Origin: Bifidobacterium bombi DSM 19703
Lineage (GTDB): Bacteria; Actinomycetota; Actinomycetes; Actinomycetales; Bifidobacteriaceae
Direction: 5' to 3'
Assembly (NCBI RefSeq): GCF_000737845.1
Contig: NZ_ATLK01000002.1
Span: 186,006 to 250,005 of the forward strand
Length of the DNA: 64,000 bases
Under the pieces are notes generated by a model. It had not been told where the DNA came from. It ran no database searches and saw only the letters and a program-made list of their open reading frames with translations. The position numbers and the translations under genes were made by a program. Shown here piece by piece: positions 1-6,783 of the stretch. The stretch's first letter is position 1. The number at the start of each line of letters is the position of its first letter.

Positions 1-476
1 CAGCCTATATTGTAATCAGCAAATTGAGAAGGATAATTTATGCGTAAAGTCATTTCTGATTGGTCATCCGAAAGTTGATATATAAAGTTAGTCTCATCAA
101 GAAGTGACTGAGGGCTACATTCCCAGTAGGCACGTGCGATGTCGGTTTTTGGATTCGTCTGTGAGCCTTCAGGTGCATAGCTTTGAGCTTGTGAACCGTA
201 ACCCCCGTGCTGTCGCTCTTCAAGTTCATGCTCGCGCTTTTCAAGCTGCTTCGCGGTGTCGTTTGATTTGCCTTTGCCATCAGTTTCCCCATCGAAAGCT
301 TTGTTCTGATGAGAAGCTTCCGATAAGGAATTTGCCTTTGCTGGTGCATCAGTCTTATGGAAGGCTGCATGCAAACCGATTGTCAGCAATGTCAGTGACA
401 ATAGCAAACCAATTAGAGCTGCGATGATGACACCATGCCCGCGATCTTGTTTTTGCTCTTTCATTTTCTCTATCAT
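1..476 (-). CDS. Single-pass membrane protein, unknown, C-terminus off the left edge
   Basis: The reading frame is open from 476 to the window edge (about 158 codons), so the 3' end is missing. It begins M-I-E-K-M-K-E-Q-K, and a hydrophobic stretch at about residues 14-36 (VIIAALIGLLLSLTLLTIGL) looks like an N-terminal membrane anchor or uncleaved signal. A hydrophilic Lys/Glu/Gln-rich linker follows, then a more ordered segment with WECSPQSLLDETNF. The ATG at 476 overlaps the TGA of the upstream gene as ATGA, so I prefer it over the in-frame ATG at 464. It is the third gene of a minus-strand cluster. The layout suggests an extracytoplasmic domain on an anchor. I do not recognise the family. 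Confidence 0.6.
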   Translation of the reverse strand, partial: MIEKMKEQKQDRGHGVIIAALIGLLLSLTLLTIGLHAAFHKTDAPAKANSLSEASHQNKAFDGETDGKGKSNDTAKQLEKREHELEERQHGGYGSQAQSYAPEGSQTNPKTDIARAYWECSPQSLLDETNFIYQLSDDQSEMTLRINYPSQFADYNIG

Positions 477-1191
477 CGCTTTTCTTTGGAATAACTGCCT
501 ATACGCATAAGGAAGAGGTCGTTTTCTGCGTCCAATTCGCCTTCTCGAGACTGTAAATGGGATATCTCTGCTTGTATCCCTTCCAATTTTGCGAGCTCAG
601 CTTCATAAGTGTCTTGATCCTCATTGGCTTGTGCGGTAAGTTGATTAAGCAAACTCTGTTCTGCTTGTTGCTCATCGGCTCGCCGTTTGCATACATCTTG
701 GTACTGTCGAGCTTCCTCGGGAGTCTGTGCATAACCACTTTGCATCGCTCTTAACATATTCCGAATTGCCGTAGGATCGCTGTATCCAGATGGGAGCATG
801 TTTTTCAGGGCGGCAGCGGCGTCCGCAGTACGATCTGCGGCCTTTTTTTGCTTGTTCGTAGTCATTGGTGAACTGAGGGATAAGCTTTTCGACTTTGGAG
901 CGGTGCATATCCTCAATGATGGCGTACAAAAAAAAGGAAGGTTGCTACGGCGGCACCAACGGAAGCATAATTCCATTTTTTCATAAGCGAGCAGACCAGA
1001 ATCGTCCCAACCAGAACGATGAAGGCGACAACAATAGCCAAGTCTGAATTTGTGGATAGGGAGTCGCTATCGCTTTGTACCAAGTCTCTCTCTTGTTTCT
1101 TTTTCTCGCTGACATTTTCAGCCTCGCTTTGTTGCTCAATCTGTGTCAGCTCTGCTATAAGTTTCGCGCGCTCAGATTCAGTCCTGTTCAT
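473..1191 (-). pseudogene. Small membrane protein with coiled-coil tail, split by two frameshifts
   Basis: Three minus-strand frames join into one plausible protein of about 239 residues. The first part starts at ATG 1191 (MNRTESERAK, good Shine-Dalgarno AAAGGAA) and has a membrane segment (LAIVVAFIVLVGTILVCSL). The frame breaks in an 8-A run (928-935 on the plus strand). It continues as YAIIEDMHRSKVEKLIPQF and breaks again in a 7-T run (843-849). It ends as a Gln/Glu/Ala-rich coiled coil (about 120 residues) finishing GSYSKEKR at 473. Both breaks shift in the same direction, as if each run had one extra base. It overlaps the upstream gene by 14 bp and the downstream one by 4 bp, which supports a once-intact operon. 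Sequencing error, decay and slippage-based switching cannot be told apart here. Function unknown. Confidence 0.55.
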
Positions 1192-1954
1192 CGAAATTTC
1201 CTTTTGCAATTTCGTTGGGATCGTCGCCATGCTGTCGAATAATATCCCGCAGTCTATCGTTTTTCTTTTGGAGGGGCTCAACCCGAGTTTGCCATTCTTC
1301 TAATGTTTTCCCGGCTTCGATGATATTGACTGTCTTTAGAGGATACGTCTTTTCTTTATAATATGCACTACGTTGCCGCTGTTCAGCCTGATCCTGTTGT
1401 AGTTGCTGTATGGCTTGATGATGTTTTCTGACCTCATTAAGCTCCATCGCATCGCCAAACGAAAGCCGTTCGTCGCCTAATATGTCAATGATGTTGTTCA
1501 GTTCGTCGGCATGACGGTATTCAGAGGGGATGAGGTCGAGCTCAGGGTATTCTCGGTGCATCTTGTTAAGTCCGGCTGCCAGTTTTCGTTCCTGACTCCT
1601 GACCTCAGGGAGCTCCTGAAGTGCAGCGTTGCTGTTTCTACCCGCGAGAATCGCGACCGGAACCATGATTATGCCTACGCAAAACACGATAATGGGAATC
1701 CATAATAGTCGATGTGGCAGCACTCCTAGTGCGCCCAAACTGGCCGCGGTCAAAAATGCCGCCATGTTTAGTTTTCTATAATAGAAATCCAATGCACCTT
1801 GATATTCGGAGAGAGCTGCATGCACCAGAACATTTTTGGCTTGATTCGCCTTATCTGCTGCCTCGGCCACTGGAATCATGTTTTTCAGAAACTTGATTAA
1901 TTCATCATATGAATATTCGTCGATGAACGATACTTTTTTGGGTGACTCAGCCAT
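1178..1954 (-). CDS. Two-pass membrane protein with coiled-coil tail, unknown
   Basis: 258 residues. The ATG at 1954 follows an AGGGGGATGA ribosome site. Residues 1-80 are a soluble helical region. Two closely spaced membrane helices follow at about 85-127 (AAFLTAASLGALGVL, then LWIPIIVFCVGIIMVPVAIL). A long charged C-terminal half is rich in Gln/Glu/Arg (LNEVRKHHQAIQQLQQDQAEQ) and is probably coiled coil. It is first in a three-gene overlapping minus-strand cluster of membrane proteins. The helical-hairpin-plus-coiled-coil layout resembles structural or scaffold membrane proteins of mobile elements, but I do not recognise a family and assign no function. No truncation is visible. Confidence 0.65.
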   Translation of the reverse strand: MAESPKKVSFIDEYSYDELIKFLKNMIPVAEAADKANQAKNVLVHAALSEYQGALDFYYRKLNMAAFLTAASLGALGVLPHRLLWIPIIVFCVGIIMVPVAILAGRNSNAALQELPEVRSQERKLAAGLNKMHREYPELDLIPSEYRHADELNNIIDILGDERLSFGDAMELNEVRKHHQAIQQLQQDQAEQRQRSAYYKEKTYPLKTVNIIEAGKTLEEWQTRVEPLQKKNDRLRDIIRQHGDDPNEIAKGNFDEQD

Positions 1955-2138
1955 TCATCCCCCTACGATTATCGCAAATGCATTATTACGATAATGCTGT
2001 TTCGTTGCGCAATATTGCATCCTGTTTCCCGCCTTGTGTGGCATTCGATATTGTTTTCGTTGAAGTCCGAATTTGTAAACATGAGCATGTCCTCTCTTCA
2101 AGATCAAGAACTCTCAGAATTGGGTGATTTGAACTGTC

Positions 2139-3035
2139 TCAATGTGCTCGGTAGATCGGGAATGTGGTGGCTATACGTTTATACTGCTTGCGTTTGCCGT
2201 CCTCACTGTTTTCTATGCGTTTGAACACCCCCACGAACCGATACTCCGAAACTCGAGTTATCGGATCCTTACTTCTTGCAAAAGTGATACGAATATCATC
2301 ATTCTTTACTTCATCGACGACATCCCTATTCTCGTTGTATTCGTAGATGAGTTCCCAATCCTTCGACAGTTCATTGTTCCAGCCCCGAGCCACTGCCTTG
2401 TTCGCTACTGCCAATTTAGGGAACCAAACCGCGTATTTGTCTCCGTAAAGAGGTCTCATCCGCGAGGGGATAAACCAAGTCGTTTGAAACCCTTTGTAAT
2501 TGGCATCGCACAAAAGATTAACCGCGTCAACAATCCTGGGGAAACCGATGTCGTTCGAAACGTCTACTTCGTTAAGGTCGTGGTAAAACTTAATATAGCT
2601 TTCCGGTCCGCACCAAGGGGTGAACTTTCCTTGTTCTTTCTGGCATCTAACCTTTTCGGCAATAGAGTCCACACACTTATTGATTTCGGCCTCCACTTTT
2701 TCATATGGCTGATTCACTTTGATATGAATCGGATAATACTCGTTTTCGCCTTCTTTAATTTGCCTGAGCACTTCGGCTATGGTAACTTCGCGGTCCGCGT
2801 CTTGTTGATGCTGAGATTCGTGATATGCTTCATCGCATTCCACGCCAACCATAATTTGGGGAAAATAGAGATCAATGAAGGAATAATGCCCGTCTCCGTG
2901 TAAAATCGGCTGTTGAGTGACAGGCTTGATATCGTCTGCGCCCAATCTATTCCAAATTGCATTTACCACGTAATTTTCGTAATCTTTACGTTTGGTTCTA
3001 GACAACGTACGAATCAAATAATCCAATTTATCCAT
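2139..3035 (-). CDS. Probable AbaSI/PvuRts1I-type modification-dependent restriction endonuclease
   Basis: 298 residues from ATG 3035, chosen over an upstream ATG at 3056 because AAGGAG sits 5 nt before it. The N-terminal half carries FIDLYFPQIMVGVECDEAYH at about residues 53-72. I recall this pattern (IDLYFPQ, then a hydrophobic strand and E-x-D-E-x-YH) from the Vsr-like nuclease domain of AbaSI and PvuRts1I, which cut DNA containing glucosylated or plain 5-hydroxymethylcytosine. Candidate metal ligands are D55, E67 and D69. Near the C-terminus EYRFVGVFKR resembles the SRA-like base-reading domain of that family. No methyltransferase gene is adjacent, as expected for a modification-dependent enzyme. 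Likely role: defence against phages with modified cytosine. Family membership is from memory of the motif and not searched. Low-GC surroundings suggest acquisition. Confidence 0.6.
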   Translation of the reverse strand: MDKLDYLIRTLSRTKRKDYENYVVNAIWNRLGADDIKPVTQQPILHGDGHYSFIDLYFPQIMVGVECDEAYHESQHQQDADREVTIAEVLRQIKEGENEYYPIHIKVNQPYEKVEAEINKCVDSIAEKVRCQKEQGKFTPWCGPESYIKFYHDLNEVDVSNDIGFPRIVDAVNLLCDANYKGFQTTWFIPSRMRPLYGDKYAVWFPKLAVANKAVARGWNNELSKDWELIYEYNENRDVVDEVKNDDIRITFARSKDPITRVSEYRFVGVFKRIENSEDGKRKQYKRIATTFPIYRAH

Positions 3036-3505
3036 TTTATTCTCCTTATAATCCAATTACAGAATACTAAAATTCAAGGTTTTGTCTTTTGGGTACTGCT
3101 CGGGAATGTGCTGTACGCGACTTCAGAGGGAGGAAATCATCGAACTGCGTTCAAAGATTCGTGGGTTGGGTTCCTTTTCAGTTTGTGCGATCGGCATTGT
3201 TCGTAAGCTTCAACAGTTGTCCTAGTGATGTGGCGGTCAAAATGTAGTGTAACAGCATAACTCTGAATCCAATCTATTATTATCCTTTAAACAAGGTATC
3301 TTTTATAAAAGATAATAAGTTAAAGGCTCAATCTTGTCAAATCGGAATAAATAGAGACATATTATTTGGTCATAACAGACAATTTTAGGGGTTGCAGACT
3401 AATACTCAAAGAAGGCAGTGGTCTTTTGTGAAGTCGATTGGAAGGTCCTTGCTTATTCCATGCATGAGTACTTCAACCCCCGAGTGCATGAGGCTGCAGT
3501 CGTAC
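3036..3505. other. Intergenic, AT-rich, no confident gene
   Basis: About 470 bp between the endonuclease gene and the next minus-strand gene. It contains the endonuclease Shine-Dalgarno at 3041-3046 and AT-rich DNA at 3260-3390 that could hold its promoter. A short plus-strand stretch near 3128-3210 reads somewhat like a transposase helix-turn-helix (REEIIELRSKIRGLG) but is broken by stops. I do not call it. Confidence 0.4.
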
Positions 3506-3931
3506 TCATTGCCTATCCAGGTTAAGGAATTTGGTGTCAGGCTTCACCTTAGATGGTGCGAGTATATCCATTTCATCAAAATAAGCAATCGGGTTCTTGG
3601 AGTTATTGCGGTCGAGAATTTTGCCAAGCCATGCATCATAAGTTCCATCGATTGGTTCGCCGATGAACCCCATGCGCATGTCCTTACGTTTAATCAATCC
3701 GCGAATTCTGGCTACACATACCACAACATTGTAAGGATTAAGGATGATGGCCAAATCGCAGCGCACTGCCCTTCCTGGCTCAATCTTCCACCAGCTGTTA
3801 CCGGCATGCCAGACATCTACGGGGGACATACCTTCTTTCCATCCGATAAACTCCCGATAACCACCCTCGGGAAGCGGTTCATGCCGAACCGGTTTGCGGG
3901 GTCCCAATTTCATAGTGACAATCTCGCTCAA
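3506..3931 (-). CDS. Conserved-looking small protein, unknown, TTG start
   Basis: 141 residues. The start is TTG at 3931 because GGAGTGAG lies about 7 nt upstream; an in-frame ATG at 3913 is the alternative. The sequence looks like a real folded domain: LPEGGYREFIGWKEGM, then a Trp pair (NSWWKIEPGRA) and alternating strands (DLAIILNPYNVVVCVARIRG). Strand-rich text with a WW and a value-rich core faintly recalls PUA/ASCH-like nucleic-acid-binding barrels, but that is only an impression. It is upstream of the putative modification-dependent endonuclease on the same strand with 470 bp between them, so a functional link is possible but not shown. No membrane segment or signal peptide. Confidence 0.5.
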   Translation of the reverse strand: MSEIVTMKLGPRKPVRHEPLPEGGYREFIGWKEGMSPVDVWHAGNSWWKIEPGRAVRCDLAIILNPYNVVVCVARIRGLIKRKDMRMGFIGEPIDGTYDAWLGKILDRNNSKNPIAYFDEMDILAPSKVKPDTKFLNLDRQ

Positions 3932-4284
3932 AAACTCACTCCAGTCACATTCACTCCTGCCCAGCAGAGGCTCGTACTAGTTAATTTCATCATAGCTAAT
4001 GAAGGACTCGAATAAAAACAAATACTCGCCCAACGAACGTTGAACAAAGGTGAACTCGGCATTCCAGGTTATGGATCGGGTATATCTTGTACGGACAGAT
4101 TGATGACTGGATTTTAAATGATGGCTGCCGGTTTTGCCGTTAGTACTACTGCAGCGCTTGAAGAATTGGAGAAATGCTAACAGAAAAGCGTACATCTTTG
4201 CTGCTTAAGAAGACCACTGAAATGCTAGCTAAGATTCCCGTTCCGTCAGTTGCGTATTTCGGTGTATGTCGATTGACGCAACAT

Positions 4285-4369
4285 GGACAGGTGTCTGAGC
4301 GGTCTAAAGAGACGGTCTTGAAAACCGTTGTGGAGCAATCCACCGCGAGTTCGAATCTCGCCCTGTCCG
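4285..4369 (+). tRNA. tRNA-Ser(TGA)
   Basis: Full cloverleaf with the long class II variable arm. Acceptor arms GGACAGG and CCTGTCC pair, the anticodon stem ACGGT/ACCGT encloses loop CTTGAAA with anticodon TGA, and the T-arm contains GTTCGAATC. The discriminator is G4369 and CCA is not encoded. It separates two accessory blocks, and tRNA-Ser genes are common integration sites. I found no second copy of its 3' end in the window. Confidence 0.95.
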
Positions 4370-4376
4370 CAAATGA

Positions 4377-4406
4377 GGGTTTCGGGTTAACGCTCGGAGC
4401 CCTTTT
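4377..4406 (+). terminator. Rho-independent terminator after tRNA-Ser
   Basis: Hairpin of GGGTTTCGG against CTCGGAGCCC with a short loop, followed by TTTT at 4403-4406. It starts 7 bp after the tRNA. Confidence 0.7.
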
Positions 4407-4411
4407 GTTTT

Positions 4412-4444
4412 GCCGAAAAGCCGGTGGCCGCCACCGGTTTCGGC
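4412..4444. terminator. Long GC-rich inverted repeat, possible bidirectional terminator
   Basis: GCCGAAA..CCGGTGGC pairs with GCCACCGG-TTTCGGC, about 15 bp of arm with a 2-nt bulge. On the minus strand it is followed by AAAACAAAA rather than a T tract; on the plus strand by CTCTGTTCC. It may back up the tRNA terminator. Confidence 0.4.
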
Positions 4445-4539
4445 TCTGTTCCCACTTTTTCCTGAAGCGTATCTGTAACACTTCATAAACACGAATACAG
4501 CTCGAATCAGATTACATGTGTGCTTAAAAGTAGCATTTG

Positions 4540-4600
4540 CAACGAGAAGTCGGTCAGCAAGTTTCCGGATACTTGCTATGCTTGCTGTTCCCGGAAAGCG
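4540..4600. repeat. Dispersed repeat, copy 1 (partner near 12965-13016)
   Basis: Contains ACTTGCTATGCTTGCTGTTC, identical to sequence at 12991-13015, within roughly 50 bp of about 80 percent similarity. In copy 1 it precedes a fragment of the ABC exporter gene. In copy 2 it lies between the response regulator and peptide C. Confidence 0.6.
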
Positions 4601-4643
4601 CCTTCCAGACACCCGGAAACATGTCCGCGAAAGTTTCTAGGTG

Positions 4644-4748
4644 AGTGCACCTAAGAGAAGGCATGCCATAACCGTGATACGATTCCCAGAGAGGTACTTT
4701 TTGAAGATGCGTATAGTTGTCATGGCATGTCTGTGATTTTACGAAGGT
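4644..4748 (-). pseudogene. Fragment: 5' end of ABC exporter gene (duplicate of 8444-8548)
   Basis: 105 bp align without gaps to 8444-8548, about 6 mismatches by eye. The copied piece holds the start codon region and first codons (MTTIRIFKKYL) of the ABC exporter gene plus its upstream sequence. The rest of the gene is missing on the downstream side, so it is a remnant. About 1.5 kb further right a fragment of the response regulator is also present, so the two remnants bracket the 5218-6236 genes. Confidence 0.75.
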
Positions 4749-5142
4749 AAGTCGAAGCTTTTAATCGTTTGGCTTTCCTGGGGCTACCAACTTCCGTCGA
4801 CGATGGTGCAAGGCAACTTACGTCACTAATAGAAAAACTATGCGTGGTGACCGCGATCGAGCATTTAGTTAAGCATGTATAATTCTCAACCAAGACTCGA
4901 ACGGTATAAAGAATGCGGTTCAGCTAATTAGCCAGTTACTTGAATCTGAGTAATGAATATTCGGTGAACAGTCATTTTGGTGCAATCCATAAGGCAAACT
5001 GTCTTAGTATCAGCCCCCTGATCTTGCTCCGGCACGACTATCTTGAAGGATTTAAGCGGTTTACCAGCAGGCACTGTTGGGTAAAGCTTTCTGGATGATT
5101 ATCTCCCGAAGGGATCATATATGCCCAATATATGGACAGATA
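4749..5142. other. Intergenic, no gene seen
   Basis: AT-rich DNA upstream of the secreted-protein gene. CATATAT (5116-5122) and ATATATG (5128-5134) form a perfect 7-bp inverted repeat 8 bp upstream of the predicted -35 box, a possible activator or repressor site. Confidence 0.4.
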
Positions 5143-5170
5143 TTGCAAAGTGACAACCTTCTGCTATAAT
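5143..5170 (+). promoter_or_regulatory. Predicted sigma-A type promoter for the 5218 gene
   Basis: TTGCAA at 5143-5148 and a perfect TATAAT at 5165-5170 are separated by 16 bp. The start codon is about 47 bp downstream, with AAGGAG at 5207-5212. Confidence 0.55.
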
Positions 5171-5217
5171 CTATCTATACATAAATTGTGTATTACATAT
5201 GACGACAAGGAGTCGCC

Positions 5218-6057
5218 ATGAAACATAAATCTTTAACACGGAAACTATTTACTGCAGTTGCCATTCTGACTATTCCTGTCATTTGTACAAGCACGGCATC
5301 GGCATCACCCGTGTCCTTTATGGGCAAGACTGAAGTCATTGCGCAGAATGCTCTGCGCGGTGCCGACGCTGTGGGTATTGATACCGCAGCAGATATTAAT
5401 TTCACTTCATCCTCCGATGAGATAGTTGCCACTTCTAAAGACGCAAGCATCAAACTCGAAAAAGAGGGGAATAGCGCTCAAGTCACAAGTCAATCTGGAG
5501 ATACTTTAGTTTTGCCAGAGGAGGCATCTGGTAATGTCGGCGTATCGGACGGCACCGGAGTGGTTGCTGGCAAGAACATGACGGATTTCGCTGTGAACCT
5601 TTCTGAAGAAGGCAACACGCGAGTTACTAGTGTATTGAATTCGAAAGAAGCACCAGAACGCCTTGATTACACTTTTGCGGATGCCTCATATCTTACAATC
5701 GAGGAAAATGGTAGTGTCACGATATACGACAAAGACAACCAGATTAGTGGTGGTGTTGAAACACCATGGGCAGTCGATGCTCAGGGCAAGAGTGTACCAA
5801 CCCATTATGAGGTCAACGGGAATGTTCTTACTCAAGTTATTGAGCACAATGCTAATGATTACGCATATCCCGTGACTGCTGATCCCAGCTGGAGCGCAGC
5901 TTTTAAGTGGTTGGGGAGGGGAGCGAAATTCCTCGCAAAGAAGGTTGGGCCGGGCGTTGCAGTCCTGTGCCTGGCTGGCGCCGGGTGGGCATGGTACCGC
6001 TCTGACGCTCGTGGCTGGGTTCGTGTTGGCGATGCAGTTGTGGGGTGTATTGCATAA
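5218..6057 (+). CDS. Secreted protein with C-terminal glycine-rich hydrophobic tail, bacteriocin-like candidate
   Basis: 279 residues from ATG 5218 (AAGGAG 5 nt before). A Sec signal peptide is clear: MKHKSLTRKLF, a hydrophobic core, and a likely cut after TSTASA at about residue 29. Residues 30-215 are acidic and Ser/Thr-rich. A YPVTADPSW motif near residue 220 occurs, as I recall, in many actinobacterial secreted proteins. The last 50 residues (KKVGPGVAVLCLAGAGWAWY to VVGCIA) are Gly/Ala-rich, cationic and hydrophobic with two Cys, and could be a membrane-active or processed peptide. The gene runs directly into a 59-residue membrane protein (TAATG overlap), as bacteriocin and immunity genes do. 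Function is inferred from layout only. It is flanked by duplicated fragments of the neighbouring transporter and regulator genes. Confidence 0.7.
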   Translation: MKHKSLTRKLFTAVAILTIPVICTSTASASPVSFMGKTEVIAQNALRGADAVGIDTAADINFTSSSDEIVATSKDASIKLEKEGNSAQVTSQSGDTLVLPEEASGNVGVSDGTGVVAGKNMTDFAVNLSEEGNTRVTSVLNSKEAPERLDYTFADASYLTIEENGSVTIYDKDNQISGGVETPWAVDAQGKSVPTHYEVNGNVLTQVIEHNANDYAYPVTADPSWSAAFKWLGRGAKFLAKKVGPGVAVLCLAGAGWAWYRSDARGWVRVGDAVVGCIA

Positions 6058-6236
6058 TGTCTAATAAACCATTAACTATCGCTGTCAGCTTTTTCGCCGT
6101 AGCGTTAATCCTTGCCCATATTATATCGTTTGTCACTGGTTCACAGTTCTGGGGTACATGCACTTACCCCGCAGTTTGGGTAGTGATGATCATCTTTATG
6201 GCAATAGAAAGCCGATGGAAACACGATAAAGACTAG
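6057..6236 (+). CDS. Small two-helix membrane protein, candidate immunity protein
   Basis: 59 residues. The ATG at 6057 shares its A with the TAA of the upstream gene, so translation is probably coupled. Two membrane segments are visible, about residues 5-28 (LTIAVSFFAVALILAHIISF) and 37-52 (YPAVWVVMIIFMAI), ending in a basic tail (ESRWKHDKD). Size, topology and coupling to a secreted-protein gene fit a bacteriocin self-immunity protein, but no family is recognised. The 3' end abuts a truncated response-regulator fragment. Confidence 0.6.
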   Translation: MSNKPLTIAVSFFAVALILAHIISFVTGSQFWGTCTYPAVWVVMIIFMAIESRWKHDKD

Positions 6237-6237
6237 C

Positions 6238-6437
6238 ATCTTTTGAAGATACCGAAATTCAAGTTCTTCAATACACGGCTGAAGGCTACTCCACTGACGA
6301 AATCGCCAAGTCGCTGAACATCAGTACAGCTACTGTTCGCTCCCATACCAGAAACATTCGAGAAAAATTGGGAGCAAAAACCTTAAGCCACGCTGTAGCG
6401 ATATGGCTGATGCGAGACGCTTATGAATCAAGGTGCT
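6238..6437 (+). pseudogene. Fragment: C-terminal HTH of LuxR-type response regulator (duplicate of 12508-12699)
   Basis: Encodes DTEIQVLQYTAEGYSTDEIA, continuing through the whole LuxR helix-turn-helix. It is about 98 percent identical at DNA level to 12508-12680 (about 4 mismatches in 173 bp). There is no start codon or receiver domain: the frame opens just after a stop at 6227-6229. After about 6430 it runs into unrelated sequence. The high identity indicates a recent duplication. Confidence 0.8.
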
Positions 6438-6615
6438 GTGTAAGTTGTGACTATATCCCCGAGAATCTAGATAGTGCTGTATCCAAGTTGAGCGATGGCG
6501 CTGATTTGTGTATAGCGGATGTCGATGCCAGTCTTGCATTCTTAAGGGAATAGGAGCCCGCCCCACTGATATCACTGTACTCGGGGATGACATCATCGAA
6601 GTCATGATTCACTAG
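6438..6615 (+). pseudogene. Remnant resembling the C-terminal domain of a LacI-family regulator
   Basis: In frame after the regulator fragment comes DYIPENLDSAVSKLSDGADL, then CIADVDASLAFLRE and a stop. In a second frame it continues ARPTDITVLGDDIIEVMIH to 6615. The order PEN..AVSKL..GAD, then a D-x-x-ALxFLRE-like helix, then P-x-DI-x-V-x-G-x-D, follows the sugar-binding domain of LacI regulators. One frameshift and no N-terminus, so it is a relic. Similarity is by eye. Confidence 0.4.
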
Positions 6616-6783
6616 AACTGACCTAACACAGCGGTATTCTATGTCACGTATTTTAGAAAATCTGTAGCGAAGTTACTGGCTGTCATATACTGAAAAACCG
6701 ATTAAAAAAGAGCCAGAAAATTATCTTATTGAAATTCAGGAATTCTAGCAAGATAACTTTAAACGTTGGAGTTGTTACTGGCG

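Noticed and set aside
3128..3230. Plus-strand text REEIIELRSKIRGLG resembling an IS transposase helix-turn-helix
   Set aside because: Frames are broken within about 30 codons and no terminal repeats or further transposase motifs are present.
3392..4015. 207-codon plus-strand frame
   Set aside because: It is antisense to the 141-residue minus-strand gene, which has better protein-like composition and a ribosome site.
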